Part shown: in pieces, positions 24,894 to 36,800 of the stretch | Layout of the letters: every line of letters starts with the position of its first letter | Numbering within the stretch: the first letter of the stretch is position 1 | Assembly: GCF_020514235.1 (NCBI RefSeq) | Contig: NZ_VTLB01000001.1 | Location: forward strand, 248,001-312,000 | DNA length: 64,000 nt | Reading direction: 5' to 3' | Source: Synechococcus sp. MU1617 | Lineage (GTDB): Bacteria; Cyanobacteriota; Cyanobacteriia; PCC-6307; Cyanobiaceae | The notes under the pieces: model-generated | Seen by the model: only the letters and a program-made list of their open reading frames with translations | What the model was told of the DNA's origin: nothing | Database searches by the model: none | Program-made: the position numbers and the translations under genes

Positions 24894-27800
24894 ATGAGAA
24901 AAGCAAGCAACACGATCTGGAGATATTGCCTTAGCGCAGTTGCGTTTGCTGCCATTATTAATGGTGGAGAAAGTATCGCCCAAAGCAGCAATTTACCAAG
25001 CAGCGAAAATCCTTATACATATCCAAGTGATTTCGAAGATGGTTCGGAGAATTTCGTTCCGGTCTATCTTTATTTCACGGGTGGAGGTGGAAATCCAGGC
25101 GGGAATGGAGCGACAATTGATTTCAATATTGAAAGCCTGCCAGCAACAACAGGGGAATTTTATAGCTGGTATACAGGAGCTCAATCACAGGGTGGAAATG
25201 GCAACAAAGGTTCGGACGGAAATTGTGACGACATACTAAAAGTAACGGATTGCCATGCCACAGGTGGAAAAGGTGGAGACGGCGGGAATGGCGGGAAAGT
25301 AAGTGTAAATCTAGGCTCGGCTGATAGCTACGACGTAAGCAATAGGATCAAAATCCAAACATCGCAAGTAACAGAATCTGGGGGATCGTACATTGTAGGA
25401 GCAATTGCTTCAAGCATTGGCGGAAATGGCGGAAAAGGTGGGGCAAGTTCTTCAATATCAGTAGACGCCAATGGTGGCAAAGGTGGTAACGGAGGCAATG
25501 CGGAAAGCGAAGCTCCGCCAACCACATTGACAATCAATAAAAATGTAGAGCTAAGAGCGTTGAGTAGTGGAAACGAATTGATTCCAATCGGTGGATTGGC
25601 TCAAAGCGCAGGTGGTATCGGTGGTGATGGAGGAGACTGCGATTCAATTGGTGGCTGCCCAGATAAAGATCGAGGTGGTGGAGGTGGATTTGCAGGCGAT
25701 ATAACCATTAACAATGATGGAATTATTGAGCTCGAAATAACTGATCAACAATGCAGCAACACTGAGGACGGTGAGAGCTGCGCAGGCGGAGCCGGCCTAT
25801 TGGCTCAATCAGTGGGTGGACAAGGCGGAAACGCAAGTGCAACAGGAATCTCCCTGGTGACCTTCGGTGGCGCAGGGGGAACAGGGGGTGGTGGTGGGAA
25901 AATCAATGTCACACACACGGGACTGATTACAACCACGGGAATTGGGGCGATCGGGATTAATGCCCAAAGCGTGGGCGGCAGTGGAGGTTCAGTTCCGGAT
26001 AGCTATTCGGCAGTCACACTGGGAAGCTCAGAAGGTGGATTGGGAGGAGAGGCTCAAACCGTATCGGTGAACCTGGATGCAGGCATCATCAAAACAAATG
26101 GAAATTACGCACCAGGAATTCTCAGCCAAAGCATTGGTGGAGGTGGTGGTTCAGTCGGATCACAAACAAGCCTGATTACTGTTGGATCCGACGCAGGGGG
26201 AGGAGGAGATGGCGGGGAGGCAGCAATCACGTTGCAAAACAACGGATTGATCGAGACAGGTGAACATTTCAAATTAAACACCACAACAAGAGAAGGATTC
26301 TTTTCACCTGCCGTCATTGTCCAATCGGTAGGCGGGGGCGGAGGTAACGCAGGAACCAATACAGGAACAATCAACGTTGGCTCATCGGGAGGAGATGGTG
26401 GTGATGGCGGAAATGTCACGGCGGTATTGAATCAATCAACGCTTGGAACATGGCGGGGATTTTCACCAGGGCTCGTTCTACAGAGCATTGGTGGTGGTGG
26501 AGGTCATGGCGGTGATGTAAGTAGTGCTGACACAGGCCAAGTTTCAGTTGGCGGTGGTGGCGAAGGCGGTGGAGGTGGAAATGCAGGGGAAATTAATGCT
26601 TTTCAAGATGTCTTTGGTGAAAGCACTAAGATCATTACGCATGGCATTTTTTCACCAGGAATACTTGTTCAAGGAATTGGTGGTGGTGGCGGAAGTGGAG
26701 GAAGTGCAACCTCTCTCACATTAAGCCCAGAGCCATCGATAAGCGTTACTGTTGGAGGACAAGGCGGAGATGGAGGAGATGCTGGTGTCATCAACTTTGG
26801 ATCGGATATTGATGAATCAATTGAATTATCTGTAAAAACTCAACGAGCCTTCTCACCTGCCATCAGCATGATGAGCGTGGGTGGTGGTGGTGGTCAAGGT
26901 GGCCAATCCAGCACATACGGAGCAAGTCTGACAGTATCAGCCTCAGTAAGTGCAGGGGGGCAAGGAGGAGCAGGAGGAAGTGGTGAGAATGTAACGGCAT
27001 ATCTGAAAGGAAAAACAGAAACTTCCGGCTTCATGTCACCGGGCCTGTCAATCAGCAGCATCGGTGGTGGTGGTGGAGATGGAGGCTCAGCCACAAGCAT
27101 GAATGCAGGAGGAATTGCATCTGCATCAGTGGCTATTGGAGGAAGTGGAGGTGAGGGAATGAATGGTGGAGATGTAACCCTTACTTATCAAGGGAGCAGC
27201 ACAACACAAGGTTTATTTTCGCCGGCAATAAAAATCAGAAGTATCGGTGGTGGCGGTGGCAGTGGAGGATCATCAACGACAGCGGATGCGTCAAGTACCG
27301 CAAGCATTGGCGTAGGCATCGGGGGAGCTGGTGAAGGCGGAGGAGATGCAGGAGAGGTTTACCTTGATTTCGAAGGATTAGCGTATACAAACAATGCACT
27401 TTCACCTGTATTACTGCTACAAAGTATTGGTGGTGGTGGTGGAGATGGTGGCGGGGCGACAAGTGGAAGTATGGCTATTAGTCCATATCCAAATATAAGT
27501 GCAGTAGCAACAATCGGCGGAAGTGCCGGTATGGGTGGGAACGGAAATAACATCACTCTGAATCTTGGAGGAGTCATCAAGAGCGGCAATGATGCGGCTG
27601 TAGATCCGCTGAAAAGATCAGGATTTTCACCAGGAGTCATTATTCAAACAATCGGTGGCGGAGGCGGACACGGCGGGGTGGCGACCTCAGGCTCTGCGAG
27701 CATTTCAGCCGAAGCAGCCGTCACAGCGAACGTGGCGATTGGCGGACCGGGGGGGGCAGGTGGAAACGCAGGAACTATTGAAATCAGCAGTAAAAAAATC

Positions 27801-30800
27801 AGCGCAATCGAGACCTACGGAAAATTCTCACCAGGATTGATTGCGCAAGCCATTGGTGGTGGTGGTGGAAATGGCGGATCGAGCATGAGCCTGTCTGGAA
27901 CGATTGGTGGGGATGGAAGTGCAAGTGGTGGTGTGTCTATGGGTGGTAGTGGTAGCGAAGGAGGAACAGGAGGGGGAATCGATCTAGATGGTTTACAAGG
28001 TGGAATTCACACAAGGGATGAATTTTCACCAGGAATAATTCTTCAAAGTATTGGAGGAGGTGGAGGAAACGGTGGAACATCGTTGAACTATTCCTTGTCG
28101 GCAGGTGGAGACGGTGCTATCGACGCAACCGCATCGATTGGCGGGAGTGGAGCGGCAGGAGGATCAGGCGGTGATGTAGAGATCAAGATCGGATCACAAA
28201 TCGAAACCGAGGCTGATCATTCGCCAGGCCTCGCGGTGCAGTCAATTGGTGGGGGCGGAGGAAACGGAGGTTCAAGCCATACAGTTTCAGCGACCGGTTC
28301 AACAAAAAATACGTTTACAGCAGGAGCAAACCTTGGAGGGTCTGCCGGAGATGGTAATAAAGGAGGGGACATCACCATTGAATATGAAAACGAATTCGCT
28401 CAAACAAAAAGCTTAGTGCAAACAAGTGGTGCATTTGCGCCTGCAATTGTTGTTCAATCCATTGGCGGCGGTGGCGGCAATGGAGGAAATTCATCAACAC
28501 TAAGTGCAAGTCTGAGTGGGGAAGATGCTCTCAGTGCAAATGTAAATCTAGGGGGAAATGGTGGCTCAGGCAGTGACGCCGGAAAGATCGAACTAAGCAT
28601 CAAGGGTGATCTAAGAACGGGATGGAGCGAAGCAAGAAGAACAACATCATCGCACGCACCAGGAATTATTGCTCAATCGATTGGTGGCGGTGGTGGACAT
28701 GGAGGAACAGCAACTCGAGGAGAAATAACCATTGCCGGGAAAGATTCGGCAAGTGTAGGAATTGCAAATTTTGGCAATACTGTTGGGGGAGGGAGTGAGC
28801 CACAGGGAGGGGAAGGAGGCGATGGAGGGAGCGGTTCAAATGTGAGTATTGAAGTCCTAGAAAGGGGCAGCATCACAACAAGTGGTGATTATTCTCCCGG
28901 TGTTATTGCCCAAAGTATTGGGGGTGGAGGCGGAACAGGAGGTTCAAGTAAGTCTGGATCAATCAGCCTTACTGGTGAAACTCAGATTCAGCTCAACTCG
29001 GTCATTGGCGGAAATGGTGGTTGGGCAGGAGATGGCGGAAATATCGTTGTACTAAACACAGGTAAAATCAGAACTGGTGAACAACATCTATTACGGACGG
29101 ATGGACGATTCTCACCAGGCCTTTTCGCCCAATCTATCGGTGGTGGCGGCGGGATGGGCGGATCCGCTTATAACGGGACAATCACTGTTGCTGGAGAGTC
29201 TGAAAGTGGATTGGGTTCAATCGATGGAGGTGTAGTTGTCGGTGGACGCGGTGGCGCTGGTGGAGATGCAGGAAGCGTGGAAATTAACAGTATGGGTGAA
29301 GAGATAAGAACTCAGGCAGACTTTTCGAGTGGAATACAAGCAGTTTCGGTAGGAGGAGGTGGCGGAACGGGCGGAAGTGCAAGGTCAAAGAGCAGCAATT
29401 ATGGAACGGCAACAAATAACCTTAGTGTGGTTTTAGGGGGAGATGGAAGTGGGGGTGGAGATGCAAGTGAAGTAACGATTACAAACAGAAGCATCATCAA
29501 GACAGGAGGAAGAGACCAAACGCGTAGAGGACAACACTCATTTGGAATCTTTGGGCAATCTGTTGGCGGTGGTGGTGGCAATGGAGGGAGCAGCTCGACA
29601 GACAACACCAGCATCGAAATTGATGAATCAGAAGAAAAAAAGGCTTACACAATCGATGTCAACCTCGGCGGAAAAGCAGGCAAAGGAGGATCAGGTGGAA
29701 ATGTTCGTATCAACAACACATCACCATTAATCAGTACAACAGGTCATTTTGCAGCAGGTATTTACGGCCAATCAATTGGTGGCGGGGGTGGAGCCGGTGG
29801 TAATAGCACTTCAGTCAATAACGTGGAGGTAATTTCCGAGACATCCGTGATTGGTGGAGTCAGTCTTGGGGGTGAGGGTGGAACAGGAGGAAAGGGAGGA
29901 GATGTATGGATCAACTCGGATAAGGAAAGAAAATCATTTGCGCCAATACAAATTAAAACCTTAGGAGCCTTTGCCTATGGACTTTTTGCGCAATCAGTGG
30001 GTGGTGGCGGTGGATCTGGTGGAAGCACCCTAGTGAGTAATAGGACAACATCAATCGATGGAGATTCAATTATTGCTGAAGGTGGTGGGTCAATCAAATT
30101 AGGAGGAATTGGTGGGGAAGATTGGGGAGTTGGTGGAGAAGGTGCCAGTGGGGGAGACGTCAGTATTGATGCACAGGGTTTAATTGCTACGGAGGGAATT
30201 GGGGCGATTGGACTGGTAGGTCAATCAATCGGTGGAGGTGGTGGAGCAGGTGGAAGCTTCACAGCAACAAGTTCACAGGATGAAGCAGATGAGGGTGAAT
30301 TTGAGGAAGAAGACGAAGAGATAGAGGAAGATCTGGAAGAAGAAGGTGAGACAAAAGAGAGAAACGATGCCTACATCAATTTCATACTCGGTGGTGATGG
30401 AGGGGAAGGCCATGATGGAGGAGAAGTATCCATCAGCAATAAAGATCAAAAGCAACTGCAGATCAACACCAAGGGAATTAATGCACCAGCAATTGTTGCC
30501 CAGTCCATTGGAGGTGGTGGTGGAATTGGAGGCAGTACAACAGACAATGCCGAGGTCGTCAAAGCATCCCAATACAGTATTGGCGGATTAGGAACAGTCA
30601 CAGGAAGTGGGGGAAATGCAGGAAACGGCGGGGTTGTGAATCTTGGGGCAAGGAGAGAGACACTCAATCTCCGTTTGAAGACTGAAAAGGCAGCTTCGCC
30701 ATCAATAATTGTGCAATCCATTGGTGGTGGAGGTGGAGCAGGTGGAGGTACGGTCACCAACTCCACCGGATCAGCCTTTTCAGGATCATTCGACTTCGGC

Positions 30801-33800
30801 ACCAAGGGGGGCAAAGCAGGATCAGGGTCTGATGTCAGTACACACGCCACACTGGATCTGACAACACTGGGCTACCAGTCCACTGCACTGATCATCCAAT
30901 CAATTGGTGGCGGTGGGGGACAGGGCGGAAATGTGAGCAATACAAGTACCACTAGCTATGAAGACAATGAAAACAAGGAGGAAGAAAAAATTGAAGAAAA
31001 TATAAAACAAGAAGAGAGCAAAGAAGGCGGGAATACAAACGAGAAAGACAAAGAAGATAAAGAGAAAAAAGGTTACACCATGAATTTCGGAGTAAGTAAA
31101 TCAGGAAAAGGTGGTAGTGGTGGAGATGCAGGAGATATTAATGTCAATATTGAAGGAAAAATTCTCACGGTACGAACAGGAAGTGATGGAGGCTTGATCC
31201 AAAGCATTGGTGGAGGCGGCGGAAGCGGAGGCACAACAACAACCACTCCGACAACAGAAGGGAACGAAGAGGGCTCAATCTCAATCCCTGTTGCAATGAA
31301 CTTTGGCGGTCGCGGAGGAGGTGGCGGAAACGCAGGTGATATCAACTATCGAAGCAACGGGAGACTTTTTGTCCAAACTGAAGGAAACAACTCTCTCGGC
31401 TTAGGCCTGCAAAGTATTGGAGGCGGAGGCGGTCGCGGCGGGAGTGTAACAACAACGAATACAAACAATTCAAAGAGCGAATATACATTTGGCGCCTCCG
31501 TGAGCAAAGGTGCAAAAGGTGGTGGCGGAGGACGATCTGGTGAGGTTTCACTTGATCTTCTGGGAAGAAGGTCGAAGATCCAAGTTGCCACTCATGGAAT
31601 CAACTCCCCTGGACTAGTTCTTCAAAGTATCGGCGGTGGCGGTGGAATAGGATCAAATTCAAACGCAGGTAACAGCGCTGGAAATATCTCCGTGGGATTT
31701 ACCATGGGTGGTCGGGGAGGTCGTGGCGGCGGAAGTAAACGCGTCGATCTGAATGCTGACCTATCGGTCAGCACAAAATCGGCACATTCCGAAGGCGTAC
31801 TCATTCAATCGATCGGTGGCGGCGGCGGACGTGGTGGCAGTGTTGCAGCGAACGTAAAAGCCGAAGGCCATGAATCAGAGAATAAATTTAGTCTTGGTCT
31901 AACAGGGGCGCTCGGTGGTAAGGGCGGACTGGGAGGCAATGGTGCTGACGCCACAGCATCGATTAATGGCTTAGTGACAACTCAAGGCCATATTTCATCA
32001 GGAATCACAATCCAATCAATCGGCGGCGGTGGTGGTAAAGCAGGAGCAATTTTTAATGCCAGTAATGCAAAGGGAAGCGCTAAAAATATGGCAACTGGTT
32101 TTTCGCTCGGTGCATCCGGTGGTGGAGCTGGTGAGGCGAAAGCAGTACGTCTTGTCAGCAAAGAGGATAAAAAATTAGGTGTATTTACATATGGTCATGC
32201 AAGCCCTGGTGTGATGCTCCAAAGCATTGGAGGGGGTGGAGGGAATGGATCACTGGTGCAAAATGTGAGCAGAAGTAGCTCCAATGAATTCTCGCTCGGT
32301 GCTTCAGTATCAAAAGGAGGCAGAGGTGGAAGTGGCGGCAACAGCGGCGCAGTTGCCGTGGATCTGCAAAATTTGGTGATCGCAACCGAAGGAGCTAATT
32401 CAAGCGGATTGCAGGCTCAGACCATTGGTGGAGGTGGTGGAAATGCGGGGTCAGTGAATGCCAAAACCGGAAAAGGGGATTACCAAATCAGTCTTGCTCT
32501 TGGTGCTAACGGGGGGAAAGGAGGATCTACAGGGAACGCTTCAATTGAAATCGAAGATGCAATTATTACAACACAAGGTGCATCATCCAATGCCATTCAA
32601 ATCCAAGCCATCGGCGGTGGAGGTGGTAACGCTAGCCATGTAACTAACCGTGGATCAAAAGCAACCATTCAGGGTGAGCTTGGAAGTCAATCCGGTGACG
32701 GCGGAAATGGAGGTGTTGTCAACGTTACAAGCATTGCTGATTTACGAACTGCTGGAAACAACTCTGCAGGACTCTTTGTGCAAAGCATTGGTGGCGGCGG
32801 TGGTTCAACGAATGTAACGACTACCGGAGACAGAGATTTACTGAAGTCTGACGATTTGAAAGGTTTTATAGCGGTAGGTGGCCAAGGAGGAGAAGGTGGC
32901 GATGGAGGGGAAATCAATATAGATTCAACAACAAACATCACGACGTTAGGCGAACAAGCACATGGCTTGATATCTCAAAGTCTTGGAGGTGGTGGCGGAA
33001 GAGTTGCACTACAAGCAGGCCCCATCCTGGCGGCATCAGACATGTTGATGCACCTCGGTGGAACATCAGGAAAAGGGGGGAATGGAGATACAGCTGTCGT
33101 TAGCAATAAAGGTTATGTATCAGTACACGGAGATTCAAGCTATGGATTATATGTTCAATCAATCGGAGGTGGTGGAGGTTCCGTATCGAGCACATCACCA
33201 ATCAAAGTGAATCTTGGCGGAACAGGAGGAGATGGTGGACATGGTGGAGACATAGAAGTTGTTAATCAGAAAACAGGGATCATTGAATCTCGTGGCAAAA
33301 ATGGAATAGGTGTATTTGCAATGTCACTTGGGGGAGGTGGCGGTGATGTTGGAACAACTCAAGATCTTGTCACGATGGGTAGCAAGGTTGGAGTTGGCGG
33401 TAACGGTGGTGATATCGCAATTTTGAATCGGGGGACAATCAGAACCACTGGAGAAGGAGGTGTAGGAATTCTTGCAAGAAGTCTTGGTGGTGGTGGTGGA
33501 CGAGTGGCTTCAAGTATCAATAGTGGAAATCTTCATCTCGGATCAACTAGCTCAGAAGAAGCCAAGGGCGGAGAAGTTACTGTTATCAATACTGGAAACA
33601 TCTATTCCTTCGGACACGATTCGACGCCATTACAACTCGATGGAATAGGCGGGGGAGGTGGAGATGCACGGAAGAACTATGGACGTTTGGAGCTGGGAAG
33701 CAAAAACGGTTCTGGTGATCAACGATCAAAGAGAAGTGAGCTTAATAACAAAGGTTTCCTTTATTCAGCGCAGAATTTTTCACCGGCACTGATTCATCAA

Positions 33801-36800
33801 AGCCTAGGTGGTGGTGGTGGAAGTGTAATTAATGGTAAGGATCATGCTCAACTCGGAAGCCAACACGGATCTGGATTGCAATCAACCGGGAAACTGATAC
33901 TCAACAATCGAGGCTCAGCAATTACCGAGGGAACGAATTCGCCGGGCGTATTTGTCCAAACCATTGGTGGGGGGGGTGGACGCGTAACCCGAGTGGATGG
34001 AACAGCTCATCTTGGCAGCCATCACACCAAACACCTTGGCGACTTTTCGTCAGGTCGCATTCAGCTGAGCAACAACGTAAAAACTATAAGAACTGCAGGG
34101 CATCTCAGCCCAACACTGGTTAGCCAAAGTATTGGCGGAGGTGGAGGTTGGATTGGCATCGCGCAAGGTGACCTGAGTCTTGGAGCCGTCAACTCCAATG
34201 GTGCACTATCAGCCGGGCCAATCAAAATTCAAAATGATGCAGAACTCAGAAGTGAGGGAGATGGATCAGTTGGCTTGATGAGTCAAACGATTGGTGGTGG
34301 TGGTGGTTATTCGGCTTATGCAAAGGGAGAGTTAAAACTTGGTTCATTGACTTCAAAGGGCAACCTTTCAGCAGGCAAAATTGACTTAAGCAATACCGGC
34401 TCAATTCTCACACTGAATGACAATTCACCAGTTATTATTAGTACTAATATTGGCGGAGGTGGGGGATTCATTGGTGGTACTAACCATCTGAAAACCAATG
34501 GAGAGGGTAATATCAGGCTTGGCAGCTTGAACAGCGAAGGCAATCAATCATCCAAAAGCAATAAAATTAGGAATACTGGCTATCTTCAATCACAGGGAAA
34601 TTATTCACCGGCCGTTCTTCAACAGACAATCGGTGGCGGTGGAGGAAGCGTTGTTCATGGCAAAGGGCATGCTCAGTTAGGAAGTGGAAGCGGTTCTGGG
34701 GATCAATCCGCAGGAGATCTTATCTGGCTGAACAAAGGAAGAATCATTACATCAGGGGATCATTCACCTGCTGTTTTTAACCAATCAATAGGCGGTGGTG
34801 GAGGTCGAGTCAGCCGAGTTAATGGAACAGCACATTTGGGTAACAAAGAAACTCTTCGATCGAGTTTTCTAAATTCGGGCGAATTATCAATCAGAAATGA
34901 AGGCCAATTAGTTGCTACTGAAGGAAATTTGAGCCCTGCAATCGTGAGCCAAACCATCGGTGGCGGGGGCGGCTGGCTTGGAATCAGTGCTGATGACTTG
35001 AAATTGGGGTCAAGTGAAGCTCTTGGTGATCAATCTTCGGGTGATCTTGTTCTAACGAACAAAGGACATTTGATTACACGTGGTGTTGCTTCTGGTGGAA
35101 TTCTTGCGCAATCAATTGGAGGTGGTGGTGGCTACACAGCATTCGCCAACGGATCACTTCAATTGGGAGCACTCAATTCCCATGGTGTGCTTTCAGCTGG
35201 ACAGGTTGATCTTAAAAATAGTTCTTCAATACGAACTGATGGTAAGAACTCACCAGGAATTGTGGCAACCGGCGTTGCAGGGGGTGGTGGCTTTGTAGCA
35301 GGTCAAGCAGGAGAGATTGTAAACGTCGTGCATCTGGGCGGTTCTGGTCGAACAGTATCCAAGGCTGATCGGCTCAGGATCAAGCTTGATCGCTCGTCAG
35401 AAGTCATCACCAAGGGGCACAATTCACCTGGAGTTCTAGGGCAATCGATTGGCGGTGGAGGTGGATATACGAGTCAGCGTGGGCGTTTTGTCAACATGGG
35501 CCAACAGGGTGGAATCGGCCATGCCGGCAACGTTGACATTGAAAATGAAGGAAGAATTTCTACCAGAGGGAATCACTCCCATGGTGTTGTTGCACAAAGC
35601 ATCGGAAGCGGTGGAGGAACTGCATTCCTCAGTGATCGACGTGCTGTTCTTGGTTCAACCAATGGATCCAATGGAAACGCAGGATCTGTAGTTGTTAACA
35701 ACCGTCGTGGAATCATTTCCACGCATGGGAAACACTCCATCGGAGTGGTTGCTCAATCTGTTGGCGGTGGTGGCGGACGGCTAGCTGAAGCGAAGGGTGA
35801 TGTTCAACTTGGTGCTGATGGTGGATCCGGACATGGCGGGCTTGTGGAGATCATTAATGAACGTGCGCTGATCAGCACTACCGGAAACTTTTCACCGGCT
35901 TACCTCATGCAGAGTGTCGGAGGTGGTGGTGGGCACATTGCCGCTCGCCGTAACGGTGAAACCGAAGCCAACACGCGTCTGATTCTCGGGGGAGGACAAC
36001 AAGGTGCCGAAGGAAATGGTGGACCAATCCAACTCAAGAATTTCACGGGTGAAATCAACTCAAGTGGAAAGTTTTCCCCTGGAATCGTTCACCAGTCCAT
36101 CGGTGGTGGTGGTGGCTGGTTGGGTGAATTATCTGGAATCAGCACAAGCCTGGGTGGTCGCTCACTTGGCCGATCCAGTGGTGCAAACCTGAACATGAGG
36201 CTTCCACTGGCCGTTAATACTCTCAGTGCGACCAGCCCCGGAGTCGTGATTCAGAGTATTGGAGGAGGTGGGGGTGCTTCTGGAAACATCAAACGTGCTG
36301 CCTACTTGGGTGGTCGACCAGATTCCGGGTCAATTGTGCGTGGGGGAACAATTGGTTTTGTCTCCAAGCAACCCATCAAAACTTTTGGTTTGAATTCCCC
36401 TGGTGTGCTGCTGCAAAGTATTGGTGGTGGTGGTGGATATGTTGGATCAGCGAGAAAACGCGTTGAGCTTGGAGGAACAATCCATCGCTTGGCTGATGCA
36501 TCAGCAGGCAACATTGAGACGATCAATCGTTCTTTGATCTCAACATCCAACAAACGCTCACCAGGTTTCGTTGCTCAATCCATAGGAGGCGGCGGTGGTT
36601 TCATTCTGTCTGGTGAATCAGCAGTTCTAGGATCAAAAAACGCAAAAGAGAATCGCTTGACTCTTAACGAACGTGCAGGTACGACAAAATTAATCAATAA
36701 AGGAGCCATTCAAACCCAGGGTGAGCACAGCATGGGTGTGCTCATCCAATCAATTGCCAATGGTGGTGGCATCGGCAGCAGTAATTCTGGCAATGTTGAC

